Source of the DNA: Sphaerochaeta globosa str. Buddy
GTDB lineage: Bacteria > Spirochaetota > Spirochaetia > Sphaerochaetales > Sphaerochaetaceae
Assembly: GCF_000190435.1 (NCBI RefSeq)
Contig: NC_015152.1
Location: 2,114,458 to 2,178,457, forward strand
DNA: 64,000 nucleotides
Direction: 5' to 3'
How positions within the stretch are numbered: the first letter of the stretch is position 1; each line of letters starts with the position of its first letter. The notes beneath the pieces are model-generated. The model ran no database searches, was not told where the DNA came from, and saw only the letters and a program-made list of their open reading frames with translations. A program made the position numbers and the translations under genes. Shown here piece after piece: positions 17,558-25,803 of this stretch.

Positions 17558-18205
17558 CTACCCGTTTTTCTTGTTCAAGCCAAGTTGCTTCTGATTGTGG
17601 GTAAGGTCGGCCAATCCACAAATTTCGGTGATGTCATTGAGCATTCCGACAATATTGGTAGGAGCCAAACCCAGTTTCCCCGCAACCAATGCGTTGTAGG
17701 AGCTGGCATTGACAGCTGCTTTCGACTTGGCTGAATAGAGCCTGAGATGAAGATTCATCCCATCACCAAGCAGATAGGAGGCGTCGCTGGAGAATGAGGG
17801 GAACTGTTTGGCCAGGGCACTCTCAATCATGTTTGGATCTTGTACGAAGCCCTTGGGAGCCTGCAGATGCAATAGATACCAAAGCGGTAGCGAGGGATTG
17901 TTCCATGCCAGTTTCACCTTCTTTTGCTCAGCGTGAGCGAGCAGCTTGGAAACCTGTTCAGGCGAGACACCAAGGTCGGCAAGGCCGAACACCACCCATA
18001 CACTGCTGTAGTTGCCAGCATTTCGCATCCGGCTAGCCAGATTGATCAAGGCAGAAAGGTCCTTGCAGTCCTGCTCCCAGACCACCGTCATATTGGAATA
18101 GCGGCAGTCCTTGCGCATTTGGGAGAAATACAGGGCCTCCGCTTCAGTTGCCGTCACCAACAGAATGGTTTGACGGGGCTGCTGGGAAATTCGTTTGCGT
18201 GCCAT
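17558..18205 (-). CDS. RloB-like protein, putative toxin/nuclease partner with altered motifs
   Basis: 215 aa, partner of the RloA-like ATPase directly upstream (2-bp gap, ribosome site GGAGG inside rloA). RloB-family proteins (also AbiL-type) are thought to carry a TOPRIM-like nuclease core. Aligned by eye, the family acidic motif EGEKTEPxYF appears here as TATEAEALYF (about 18-27), and the VFDxDE segment appears as VFGLADLG (72-79); the downstream SNPxFxLWxLLHF is kept as WNNPSLPLWYLLHL (101-114). So the fold is recognisable, but most presumed catalytic acids are gone. Function is uncertain; phage defence is only a family-level guess. Confidence 0.65.
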   Translation of the reverse strand: MARKRISQQPRQTILLVTATEAEALYFSQMRKDCRYSNMTVVWEQDCKDLSALINLASRMRNAGNYSSVWVVFGLADLGVSPEQVSKLLAHAEQKKVKLAWNNPSLPLWYLLHLQAPKGFVQDPNMIESALAKQFPSFSSDASYLLGDGMNLHLRLYSAKSKAAVNASSYNALVAGKLGLAPTNIVGMLNDITEICGLADLTHNQKQLGLNKKNG

Positions 18206-18207
18206 GG

Positions 18208-19455
18208 TTACTCCTCCTTATCCTTATTCGCATCAATGAAACAGAACTCCGAAAGAATCGGAAGGGCACCGTAGGCTCCGTTCATATACTGACTCTGCGT
18301 CTTGTCCTTGCTGCGTGAATACTTGAAGTTCGCCAAGCTGAAGTAGACGGTAGCGCTTTCGCTGTTCTTTTCTGCAAAATATACTCCATCGCGCCTGAGC
18401 AAGCCCGGTCTGAGAAGTGAGGGGTTGCAGTCGACGACAAGCATTTGGGAGGGACAACTAATGTTGCTTGCCTCGAAGACCTCAACAATGTGACACAATA
18501 CGTCGGGATGCAAAAGCATGCCAAAATCATCGATAACCAAGGTTTTTGGTTTCGTGAAGCTCTCAAAGAAAGCAACACCCATCAAACAGAGTCTTCTCAG
18601 ACTCAAGCTCTCAAGGTTGAAGAAGGATGCATAGTGCTGGGTGACATTGGTGTGAATGAAGATAATGCGATCATCTTTGACACGAATGTCGCGAATATCG
18701 GTGATGTCGACACTCCACAGGAAGTTGATCAGCTGCTGCACCCAATCAGGATGCTCGGTGAGCTGAGCAATCAGATATTTTTCACTGATGTTGGACACAC
18801 CCATGGGGAGCAGATGCAGACTATCGTTGAACCAAGTATAGAGAGGGAGGGTCGTTTCACTACCCTTGACAGCTGAAGCTGCGAGGTATGAATGCTTCTC
18901 ATCCACTTTGCCTACCAAGCGTTTTTTCTCACCCCGATAGGCCTTGCCCCACCGGTAGGTATAGGTTAGCTTGACATCGTCAAGAAGAAGCGCACCTTCA
19001 TCAAGCTTGCGCTCGAACATCAGTTTCTTCGATCTACCGATCAGATGATATAACGACTCCTCAAACACTTTCTCCCGGTCTGCAACCAGCGTATATTGGG
19101 CGATTATCACCTCTTCAGTCTGCTCATCCCGGCCAAGCAAAATGCGGATAATGATGGTCGCAGGCTGGCCTTTCTCCTCAGAATAGGCAAAGGAAGTCCC
19201 GCTGAGAATCTGCAGGGGATTATCCATATCCTCTGCTGCACACACAATGCCTTTCAGTGCTTCCAGTGCTCGAACAAACGAGCTCTTGCCCGCTCCATTG
19301 GGCCCTACGATGGCCGCAGTCTTGATTATCCTCAACTTCTCAGTCACCGGTACAACCTTCGATTCAGGAAAACGGTTGTCCTTTACAGCCTCAAACGAAA
19401 TCGTTTGCGCTGACTTCACTGACTTGAAGTTCGCTATCGTCATATCCAGCAGCAT
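18208..19455 (-). CDS. RloA-like AAA ATPase (AAA_15/21 type) with degenerate Walker B
   Basis: 415 aa, SMC/ABC-like ATPase. Seen: N-terminal FKSVKSAQTISFE, intact Walker A GPNGAGKSS (51-59), and the C-terminal family signature with YMNGAYGALP. But Walker B reads TLVIDDFG (about 303-310) where the family has IDEL, the switch His of the THD motif is replaced in VDCNP (about 340), and the SxGTxR signature reads SLSLRR (about 283). ATP binding looks possible, hydrolysis doubtful. Starts behind AGGAGG, 34 bp after the CpsB-like gene, and is followed at once by its RloB-like partner. Confidence 0.68.
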   Translation of the reverse strand: MLLDMTIANFKSVKSAQTISFEAVKDNRFPESKVVPVTEKLRIIKTAAIVGPNGAGKSSFVRALEALKGIVCAAEDMDNPLQILSGTSFAYSEEKGQPATIIIRILLGRDEQTEEVIIAQYTLVADREKVFEESLYHLIGRSKKLMFERKLDEGALLLDDVKLTYTYRWGKAYRGEKKRLVGKVDEKHSYLAASAVKGSETTLPLYTWFNDSLHLLPMGVSNISEKYLIAQLTEHPDWVQQLINFLWSVDITDIRDIRVKDDRIIFIHTNVTQHYASFFNLESLSLRRLCLMGVAFFESFTKPKTLVIDDFGMLLHPDVLCHIVEVFEASNISCPSQMLVVDCNPSLLRPGLLRRDGVYFAEKNSESATVYFSLANFKYSRSKDKTQSQYMNGAYGALPILSEFCFIDANKDKEE

Positions 19456-19489
19456 GCGCTACCTCCTCATTCACCTTTCCCAGGTGGAA

Positions 19490-20122
19490 TTACAAAAGTG
19501 TTTCCATCTTTCCATACACTTGGGGCCAAGCATTCAAGCATTGCACCATGCGCAAGGGAAGATTCTCATCTCCATGATTGTCCGTCGCTATGAGATCAAT
19601 CAAATTACGTTTCAAATACGGGTGCGAGTCACCATTCTCCACTGCCTCCACATTGGTTTGCAACAGGCAACCAAGTTTCAGCAACTCCGAGAGGAGTGCA
19701 CTTTCAGGCTCCAGCCAGCGATATCGTTCCACATGGGCAAGAATGGGAACAAGATTTCGCTCACGAAGAACGGCTATACGCTCAAGCATTCGGGCAGGCG
19801 GAAGCGAGAGACCAAATTCCAGCAAGGCATAGGTTCCTGCAATAGGGATGGAAGTGAGCTCCGGCTGGTCTCCCACGTAGAGTTCACTGCCCAGATACGT
19901 AGTGATTCCTACCTTCAAGGCCTCCTCCTCAGCCCAGCTATACGTGGACCTGAGTGCAGCAATATTGGTAGTCACATACGGATTGTAGATATGCGGAGTA
20001 AAGGCAATCGTGGTAATCCCGTTCTCCAAGTAGAGGTGCAACATACGGGAAAAGGATTCTTTGGAAACATAGCCATCATCGATCAAGGGAAGAAGATGAC
20101 AGTGAAAATCACAAAGGGCCAT
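19490..20122 (-). CDS. PHP-domain tyrosine-protein phosphatase (CpsB/YwqE-like)
   Basis: 210 aa. Seen: metal-binding DFHCHLLPLIDDG (5-17), FTPHIYNPY, GSELYVG, LLEFGLSLPP, LAHVERYRWL and ATDNHG near the C-terminus, the set of His/Asp/Glu ligands of the manganese-dependent CpsB/YwqE phosphatases that dephosphorylate BY-kinases controlling polysaccharide export. No kinase or polysaccharide cluster is near, so the substrate is unclear. AGAGGAG precedes the ATG and a TATAAT promoter lies just upstream. Confidence 0.8.
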   Translation of the reverse strand: MALCDFHCHLLPLIDDGYVSKESFSRMLHLYLENGITTIAFTPHIYNPYVTTNIAALRSTYSWAEEEALKVGITTYLGSELYVGDQPELTSIPIAGTYALLEFGLSLPPARMLERIAVLRERNLVPILAHVERYRWLEPESALLSELLKLGCLLQTNVEAVENGDSHPYLKRNLIDLIATDNHGDENLPLRMVQCLNAWPQVYGKMETLL

Positions 20123-20140
20123 GGTAAACTCCTCTGGCTG

Positions 20141-20168
20141 ATTATACCCGGTATCACAAAAATGTGAA
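20141..20168 (-). promoter_or_regulatory. Promoter upstream of the CpsB-like gene
   Basis: Minus strand TTCACA (20163-20168), 16-nt spacer, perfect TATAAT (20141-20146). Start near 20135, giving a short leader with AGAGGAG. It could drive the whole run CpsB-RloA-RloB-LuxR-esterase. Confidence 0.6.
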
Positions 20169-20201
20169 AGGAAAAAAGGAGCTCACTTGCGATTTAGGAC
20201 A

Positions 20202-20738
20202 TCAAAACTCAATCATTGCTTCTGCTTTACGGCCTGATTGCTGCAAATGATGCTTTACTTCCTGAATTTCACTGACCATGTCAGCTATCGCAATAAGTGC
20301 TTTTGGCGCATTGCGGCCGCTGATGACAAGGTGGGGAAACCCTTCTTTACTGCGATGGTCGGAAATCCAGGTACACACCTCATCGGTATCGAGGTACCCA
20401 AAATTGAGCGTGTAGGTGAATTCATCCAAGACAATCACATCAAAAGCCGATGCAGAAATCCAGCGCTTAACCTGCTCCCATCCGCGCTTGGCAAGCTCGG
20501 CGTTCACCGTGTTATTATCACCTTCCCACGTGAAACCGGCTCCGAAATGTTTCCACGTAACACCCAGCTGTTTGGCTATCGCATATTCACCGGAGCCGAG
20601 AATCTCGGGATCTTGTTTGATGAATTGTGCAACAGCACAATGAGCACCGTGGCCAAGTGCACGGATTAGCTGCCCCATGGAAGCGCAGCTCTTGCCCTTT
20701 CCATCACCGGTATATACCAACACCATTGCTTTGCCCAT
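20202..20738 (-). CDS. cobO: Cob(I)alamin adenosyltransferase (CobA/BtuR type)
   Basis: 178 aa; transfers adenosyl from ATP to cob(I)alamin to make adenosylcobalamin. Seen: P-loop YTGDGKGKSCASMG (9-22), AQFIK, FDVIVLDEFTYTLNFG (Walker B-like) and LVISGRNAP. It starts 3 bp after the lipoprotein stop with GGAG nearby, so it is the last gene of pdxA-lipoprotein-cobO. Its role may be to activate salvaged cobalamin; no other B12 genes are in view. Confidence 0.9.
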   Translation of the reverse strand: MGKAMVLVYTGDGKGKSCASMGQLIRALGHGAHCAVAQFIKQDPEILGSGEYAIAKQLGVTWKHFGAGFTWEGDNNTVNAELAKRGWEQVKRWISASAFDVIVLDEFTYTLNFGYLDTDEVCTWISDHRSKEGFPHLVISGRNAPKALIAIADMVSEIQEVKHHLQQSGRKAEAMIEF

Positions 20739-20741
20739 TCT

Positions 20742-21920
20742 CTACTCCATCACCACGTATTGCATCATCATTACCCCTTGGCCATCCTGGGCGCTCTCCC
20801 CGCTGATCTGCCGTTGGGCTTTCTCACTCTGGCTCTTTGCCTCCTGCATACGCAAAAGAGCAGTATATGCCTGTTGCGAGCCGGATCGATTGAAAACGTC
20901 GTTCATTAAGTCAACCGCCTCCGGGAGCCTGTTCAAGGCCTCCAGCAGCAAGGCAGCATTATAGCCGCTGGCAATGTGTCCGCTCAGCTCATACAGCGAA
21001 AGGAATTGCCGATATGCCTGCTCATATGAGCCACGCTCGGTAAGGGTGTATGCACTCTTGGCAGCCTCCAGTTTTGGTTTGTTGCTCATGAGAGTCAGGC
21101 GCTTGGTCTGCCAGGAAGGTGCCAATTGCTTGGAAATGGTTGAGGAGAACGAACGCAGGACTTTCTCAAACAATGGTTTGAAGGAAGGAGCAAAGCCACT
21201 TGAGTATCTTCTCTCGTCCCGATACCCACCAGGGGCTCCGGCGTCATAGGTCCTGATTCCGATTTTCGTCTCCTGATCCTCCTTGCCGGTAAAAGAACGG
21301 GTAAGCAGGATACGATTGTTAACCAAGTCATAGACGGTATAGGTCAGTGTCAGGGTAGCCTTCTGCACTAAAAAATACTCTCTGGATGTTACCTTTTCAT
21401 AACTCTTCATTGTAGTGACTGTGGGACTGGGGTCTATATCCTCGGTCACATAGGTTTTCACGTCCCTTCCCACCACCTCTTCCTCAACATCCATGTAGGA
21501 GATATTGCTGGAAAGCAGGGCCTGTACACCCTTTGACTTGAGCATGGCAGAGCTGTTTTCCCCTACCTTGGAAAGCGAAAGATAGGCATCGGTCACATCG
21601 GGAGTAAGGATGGTGAAGTAGCTCGTACTCTGGGCAGCATCGAGCAGCATGCGTGTGGAGGTATTGGCAATACTGGACGGCAGGTTTGCATCATATCCAC
21701 TTGAGAGGGTGAAATCGGTTTCGCTGAGGCCGCTGATCCAAGGACTGAGGGGTCTTCCATAGGGGAACTTGAACGGTACAGTCGATGCGATGGCAATGTT
21801 TCTTGATACACTTAGGTCAACCTCGCCGGGTACAAGATGTCTCACGGTTATGGAGGTTGCACAAGAGGTGAGAAAAACCACCGTCAAGGCTACGATCAGA
21901 ACTTTGCTCAGAATTTTCAT
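20742..21920 (-). CDS. Predicted lipoprotein of unknown function
   Basis: 392 aa with a lipoprotein signal ending in the lipobox LTSC (Cys20). The body is mixed alpha/beta and polar; near residues 290-350 there are TPR-like helices (SAYTLTERGSYEQAYRQFLSLYELSG), and the tail is Gln/Ser-rich. The arrangement (lipidated, IAIASTVPF strand, later TPR-like part) recalls spirochaete DUF-type lipoproteins, but I cannot name a family. The start overlaps the pdxA stop (ATGA) behind GAGGAG, so it is translationally coupled to pdxA. Confidence 0.7.
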   Translation of the reverse strand: MKILSKVLIVALTVVFLTSCATSITVRHLVPGEVDLSVSRNIAIASTVPFKFPYGRPLSPWISGLSETDFTLSSGYDANLPSSIANTSTRMLLDAAQSTSYFTILTPDVTDAYLSLSKVGENSSAMLKSKGVQALLSSNISYMDVEEEVVGRDVKTYVTEDIDPSPTVTTMKSYEKVTSREYFLVQKATLTLTYTVYDLVNNRILLTRSFTGKEDQETKIGIRTYDAGAPGGYRDERRYSSGFAPSFKPLFEKVLRSFSSTISKQLAPSWQTKRLTLMSNKPKLEAAKSAYTLTERGSYEQAYRQFLSLYELSGHIASGYNAALLLEALNRLPEAVDLMNDVFNRSGSQQAYTALLRMQEAKSQSEKAQRQISGESAQDGQGVMMMQYVVME

Positions 21921-22945
21921 AGTATCTCCTCTTTACTGCAGGTATATTCGGCTGCAACTTCCAGTGCACGGATCATCCCATTCGGATCAGCCAGACCTTT
22001 ACCGGCAATGTCGAATGCGGTGCCGTGATCGACACTGGTTCTTAAAAACGGCAGGTCCCAGGTGATGGAAATGGTTCGGTTGAAATCATACGTCTTGGCG
22101 GCAATATGGCCTTGGTCGTGGTACAGCGAAATCACTGCACGATATTTGCCCATGCGGGTCTGGTAGAATACCGAGTCCGCCCCGATGGGGCCGACCACGT
22201 CAATGCCTTTCGCACGCGCATCATTGATAGCCGGTTCAATGCTCACCACTTCCTCATCCCCGAACAGGCCATGCTCACCGCTGTGGGGATTGAGGCCGGC
22301 GACAGCCAGACTCAGTCTCTGGTCAAAAGCAGGGTTGCTCTTGGATATCCTGTCGCAGGTCACGATGGTATCTACTAGGCTCTCTTTGGTCACTGCATCG
22401 CACGCCTTTCGCAAGGAGAGATGCCGTGAGTGAAAGAAAATTTTCAGTCCCATCGTATCAAACATGGTTATCGCCTTCTTGGTGCTGGTTAGTGCAGAAA
22501 GTATTTCGGTATATCCGATATGCTCGATGCCCGCAGCCTTCAAGGCTTCTTTATGAAGCGGAGGGGTAACCACTGCACGAGCAAAACCTTTCTGTACGAG
22601 ATGAACAGCAGTCTCAGCCGAGACATACGCGGCTCTGCCGCACATGGCGTTGATCTTTCCATAGGCAAATTGGTTCATGTCTACTATATGTTGGGTATAG
22701 AGAATCTTCCGACTCCCTCCCTGAATGGCACGTTTCAGCTCTTCTTCATCATTGACAACTGCGTCGAAGTCGGCTTTCAGTCCCAAATCGGTGGCTACCT
22801 TGGCGAATACAGGGGCGTCTGCAATAACAATCACGCCTATATCTATGGGCAACCGGACTGCCTTCAATGCCTTCACAATAATCTCAGGGCCAATACCGGC
22901 CGGGTCCCCGCTGGGAACCGCTAAATATCGCTTTGCTTGCATCAT
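21917..22945 (-). CDS. pdxA: PdxA-family 4-phosphate dehydrogenase (4-hydroxythreonine-4-phosphate dehydrogenase or PdxA2)
   Basis: 342 aa metal-dependent NAD(P) dehydrogenase. Seen: SGDPAGIGPEII (12-23), TPPLHKEAL with the metal His (about 127), HIGYTEILSAL, LNPHSGEHGLFGDEE, SLYHDQGHIAAK and SVDHGTAFDIAGKG, all family signatures. PdxA makes the vitamin B6 precursor; PdxA2 relatives oxidise threonate/erythronate 4-phosphates. No partner gene (pdxJ or a four-carbon acid kinase) is present to decide. First gene of a three-gene operon, with a promoter whose -10 lies 5 nt before the ATG. Confidence 0.85.
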   Translation of the reverse strand: MMQAKRYLAVPSGDPAGIGPEIIVKALKAVRLPIDIGVIVIADAPVFAKVATDLGLKADFDAVVNDEEELKRAIQGGSRKILYTQHIVDMNQFAYGKINAMCGRAAYVSAETAVHLVQKGFARAVVTPPLHKEALKAAGIEHIGYTEILSALTSTKKAITMFDTMGLKIFFHSRHLSLRKACDAVTKESLVDTIVTCDRISKSNPAFDQRLSLAVAGLNPHSGEHGLFGDEEVVSIEPAINDARAKGIDVVGPIGADSVFYQTRMGKYRAVISLYHDQGHIAAKTYDFNRTISITWDLPFLRTSVDHGTAFDIAGKGLADPNGMIRALEVAAEYTCSKEEIL

Positions 22946-22979
22946 GGCACATGATAACAGTGTGCGGGTGAGCTGTCCA
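22946..22979 (-). promoter_or_regulatory. Putative leaderless promoter of the pdxA operon
   Basis: Minus strand TGGACA (22974-22979), 17-nt spacer, TATCAT (22951-22956), GTGCC, then tandem ATGATG. No ribosome site. Both boxes match consensus at 5/6. Confidence 0.6.
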
Positions 22980-22994
22980 TAACCACAGAACCAA

Positions 22995-23023
22995 TTGACA
23001 ACTGTACTACCTTCTCTTATGTT
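22995..23023 (+). promoter_or_regulatory. Promoter of the acidic-protein gene
   Basis: Perfect TTGACA (22995-23000), 17-nt spacer, TATGTT (23018-23023). Start near 23030, leaving about 35 nt of leader with AAGGAG before the ATG at 23065. Confidence 0.65.
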
Positions 23024-23064
23024 GTAATTAGTGGGAAATGATTAAGGTTTCAAGGAGTACCGGC

Positions 23065-23343
23065 ATGGCTAAATACCGTGAAGAAGAAGATGAGCTTGAT
23101 GATGAGGAAGATCGTTATTTCAGTAGGCTTGAGGACGAAGAAGACGCCTATCTTGCTGATTTATACGATGCTCCGGAAGTGATTGATTTCGGGGACGATG
23201 ACGATGACATCCTTGACGATGAAGAAGATGATGATGAACTGCTCGACGATGGCTTCATGGTCGAGGGCGATGAGTCATTCGAGGACGAATTCTTTGAAGA
23301 AGAAGATGAATTCGATGATTTGGAAGAGGATGAAGTTCTCTGA
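23065..23343 (+). CDS. Small, extremely acidic protein of unknown function
   Basis: 92 aa; by my count 51 residues are Asp or Glu and only 4 are Lys/Arg. No Cys, no signal peptide, no membrane segment. Aromatic and aliphatic residues recur between acidic blocks (e.g. DAPEVIDFG, DGFMVEG). ATG 23065 is chosen because AAGGAG lies 8 nt upstream. It has its own strong promoter and a perfect terminator, so it is a separate and probably well-expressed unit. It resembles the acidic tail of RNA polymerase delta or a DNA-mimic in charge only; no homology is claimed. Confidence 0.75.
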   Translation: MAKYREEEDELDDEEDRYFSRLEDEEDAYLADLYDAPEVIDFGDDDDDILDDEEDDDELLDDGFMVEGDESFEDEFFEEEDEFDDLEEDEVL

Positions 23344-23368
23344 GTTGTCCGATCAATACACAACCAAG

Positions 23369-23390
23369 CCTCCCTTCGGGGAGGTTTTTT
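23369..23390 (+). terminator. Terminator of the acidic-protein gene
   Basis: CCTCCC, UUCG tetraloop, GGGAGG, then six T. A textbook intrinsic terminator 25 nt after the stop. Confidence 0.93.
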
Positions 23391-23477
23391 ATTGCAACTG
23401 GAGACCCGAGAATCAGGCATGCCGACACAAGCAGTGAAAAGGATAGAGAAAAAATCTATGTTTCTATCAATAGATAC

Positions 23478-23506
23478 TTGCACTCCCAAACGTTTCTTTG
23501 TATAGT
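23478..23506 (+). promoter_or_regulatory. Promoter of the first TrpX-like gene
   Basis: TTGCAC (23478-23483), 17-nt spacer, TATAGT (23501-23506). A short inverted repeat TCTAT-CA-ATAGA lies just upstream of the -35. Confidence 0.65.
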
Positions 23507-23532
23507 AACACCAACACGTAAGGAGAAAGACC

Positions 23533-24531
23533 ATGACCCGAAAAATCTTGTTGTTTGTCTGCTTTTTGAGCGCCTCTGCACTACTGTTTTCCCAGCCCAA
23601 TACCGAAATATCAAAAGGCTATGAAATCGGAATATCAAAAATGGTGAGCCATCCCGCCCTCGATTCCATTGAACAGGGAATTATGGATTACCTTACGAGT
23701 ACCGATCTTACGGTAAATTTCGACCTGCAGAACTGCAATGCGGAAATTGCAACCGCTATCGCGATAGCCCAAAAATTCAAGAGTGACGACAAGGATTTGG
23801 TAATCGGTATTGCAACTCCCCCGGCCCAAGCGTTGGCGCAAGTCATTACCGACAAACCGGTGGTTTTCGGAGCGATAACCGATCCCTTGGCTGCCGGATT
23901 GGTAGTCAATTATGACAAAACTGAAGATACGAACATCGCAGGCATTTCCGACCTCAACCCCTTGCAGCTTCAGCTTGAGACCTACTTTCGCATCGTCAAA
24001 CCCAAAGCCCTCGGTATGATCTACACCAGCAGTGAAGCCAACGGGGTTGCACAGATGGAAATGGCCAAACAGATTTGTGCCCAGAACAAGGTGGCCTTCG
24101 TTGGTGCAGCAGTAAGTAACTCCAGTGAAGTAAAGATGGCTGCCCAATCAATTATCGGACGTGTTGATGCCATGTATGTCGCCATCGACAATACGGTAGT
24201 CAGCGCAATCCCCTCGGTTAGTGAAGTATGCATGAAAGAGGGAAAACCGTTGTTCAATACCGATACCACCAGTAGCGACGGCATCGACTTTCTCATGAGT
24301 TGGGGCTTCAATTATTACACCGTCGGTGTAGAAACCGGAAAAGTGGTTGAGAGGATTCTCAAGGGTGAAAAACCGAAGGACATCGGAGCCATCTTCTTCG
24401 ACGATCCTGCCCAATTTGAACTCTGGTTCAACCTTGATACAGCAAAGAAACTGAACATCACCATCCCTGAGGATTTGCTTTCTTCGGCCAAAGTATTGGT
24501 TCAGGACGGGAAAAAGATAGTACGAGAGTAA
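23533..24531 (+). CDS. TrpX-like ABC transporter substrate-binding protein, copy 1
   Basis: 332-aa periplasmic binding protein of the TrpX/DUF534 family, associated in Firmicutes with tryptophan uptake but with broader use in spirochaetes. Seen: signal peptide (MTRKILLFVCFLSASALLFS), then GISKMVSHPALDSIEQGIMD, DLQN, IAQKF, GIATPPAQALAQ, NSSEVKMAAQSI, DFLMSWGFNYY and a C-terminal FNLDTAKKL. It is collinear with copy 2 at 24737 and mostly identical in the conserved blocks: a tandem duplication. It has its own promoter and terminator, no permease of its own. TAAGGAG precedes the ATG. Confidence 0.82.
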   Translation: MTRKILLFVCFLSASALLFSQPNTEISKGYEIGISKMVSHPALDSIEQGIMDYLTSTDLTVNFDLQNCNAEIATAIAIAQKFKSDDKDLVIGIATPPAQALAQVITDKPVVFGAITDPLAAGLVVNYDKTEDTNIAGISDLNPLQLQLETYFRIVKPKALGMIYTSSEANGVAQMEMAKQICAQNKVAFVGAAVSNSSEVKMAAQSIIGRVDAMYVAIDNTVVSAIPSVSEVCMKEGKPLFNTDTTSSDGIDFLMSWGFNYYTVGVETGKVVERILKGEKPKDIGAIFFDDPAQFELWFNLDTAKKLNITIPEDLLSSAKVLVQDGKKIVRE

Positions 24532-24549
24532 CGTTCATACTCCTTGTTT

Positions 24550-24581
24550 GGAGCCTGGTCCTCGCGATCAGGCTCCTTTTT
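24550..24581 (+). terminator. Terminator between the two TrpX-like genes
   Basis: GGAGCCTGGTC (24550-24560), CTCGC loop, GATCAGGCTCC (24566-24576), five T. One G-T wobble in an 11-bp stem. Confidence 0.9.
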
Positions 24582-24667
24582 CTGTATGTATAATGATCCT
24601 AATTGATTACAATAGCCTCCTCTATGCATAATCGGTGAATTAATATTCAGTTATTTGCATAGTACGA

Positions 24668-24696
24668 TTTACAAAACAAAAAAATCGGGCTATAGT
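24668..24696 (+). promoter_or_regulatory. Promoter of the second TrpX-like gene and transporter operon
   Basis: TTTACA (24668-24673), 17-nt spacer, TATAGT (24691-24696). The start region carries TTTTGCAAACG (24696-24706), whose reverse complement recurs at 28969-28979 before the sugar importer. Confidence 0.65.
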
Positions 24697-24736
24697 TTTG
24701 CAAACGAAAAGGATTACCCGTATTGGAGGAAATCAG

Positions 24737-25735
24737 ATGAACATTACACGCCGCTCCTTGCTTACCGTTGCTCTTGTTTTACTCGTAACATTCAGCGTTT
24801 TTGCTGCCGGACAGGCTGAAGTGAAAGAAAGTGCTACCTACAAGATTGGAGTTTCCAAGCTTCTCGCCCACCCCGCTCTCGACGCTGCTGAGAAAGGCCT
24901 GATGGACCACCTTGCCACTACAGGACTTTCAGTCTCTTATGACCTCCAGAACGCCAATGGGGACATCTCTACAGCCTCTTCCATTGCTCAGAAGTTCAAG
25001 AGTGACAAGGTCAATGTTGCCGTCGGTATTGCAACTCCCTCAGCACAAGCCCTTGCCCAGGTGTTCCCTGCCTCTTCCGGTACTTCTGTTGTCTTTAGTG
25101 CCGTCACCGATGCAGATGAAGCCGGTTTGGTAGCTGCAAACATCGCTGGTGTCTCCGACAAGAATCCGGTTGACGAACAGATCAAACTCTTGATCGACCT
25201 TACCGGTGCCAAGCGCATTGGTAACATCTATGCTTCCGGCGAGGCAAATGGTGTTGTTCTTATGGAAATGGCAAAAGCTGCCTGCCAGAAATACGGTGTC
25301 GAGTTTGTTGCTAGCGCCATCAGCAATTCCAGCGAAGTAAAAATGGCTGCGCAGTCCATTATCGACCGTGTCGATGCCATTTACATCGCTACCGATAATG
25401 CTGTCATCAGTGCCATTGCTTCTATTGACGATGTCACCACCAAGGCAAACAAGGTGCTCTTCTCTGCTGATCCCAGTGGAGTGGAAGGCCTGAACGCCAT
25501 GATTGCCTGGGGCTTCGACTACTACAGCATCGGGGTGGAGACCGGCAAGGTCATCGAAAGAATTCTCAAGGGTGAGCAAGCTGGTTCGGTGGGAACCGTC
25601 TATATCACCGATCCAACCAAGTTTGAACTGTGGTTTAATCTTGATACCGCCAAGAAGCTTGGCTATACTATTCCGCAGTCACTGCAGGATGGTGCTGCTG
25701 TGCTCATCAAGGACGGAAAGAAAATCAGCCAGTAA
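24737..25735 (+). CDS. TrpX-like ABC transporter substrate-binding protein, copy 2
   Basis: 332 aa, paralogue of the preceding gene. Signal peptide MNITRRSLLTVALVLLVTFS with AAG-QA cleavage region; then GVSKLLAHPALDAAEKGLMD, GIATPSAQALAQ, NSSEVKMAAQSII, and FNLDTAKKLGYTIPQ. GGAGG lies before ATG 24737. Followed after a terminator hairpin by its permease and ATPase, so this copy is the one encoded with the transporter; copy 1 may supply an alternative ligand specificity to the same permease. Ligand not determinable from sequence. Confidence 0.85.
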   Translation: MNITRRSLLTVALVLLVTFSVFAAGQAEVKESATYKIGVSKLLAHPALDAAEKGLMDHLATTGLSVSYDLQNANGDISTASSIAQKFKSDKVNVAVGIATPSAQALAQVFPASSGTSVVFSAVTDADEAGLVAANIAGVSDKNPVDEQIKLLIDLTGAKRIGNIYASGEANGVVLMEMAKAACQKYGVEFVASAISNSSEVKMAAQSIIDRVDAIYIATDNAVISAIASIDDVTTKANKVLFSADPSGVEGLNAMIAWGFDYYSIGVETGKVIERILKGEQAGSVGTVYITDPTKFELWFNLDTAKKLGYTIPQSLQDGAAVLIKDGKKISQ

Positions 25736-25751
25736 GTATGGCTTGGGAAAG

Positions 25752-25785
25752 AATCGCCGGACTTGCTTAAGACCGGCGATTTTTT
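25752..25785 (+). terminator. Intra-operon terminator/attenuator after TrpX-like copy 2
   Basis: AATCGCCGG (25752-25760), 12-base loop, CCGGCGATT (25773-25781) and further T. It lies between binding protein and permease with no new promoter visible, so partial termination would give much binding protein and less membrane complex. Confidence 0.8.
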
Positions 25786-25803
25786 CTGTGTAAGGGGTTT
25801 TAC

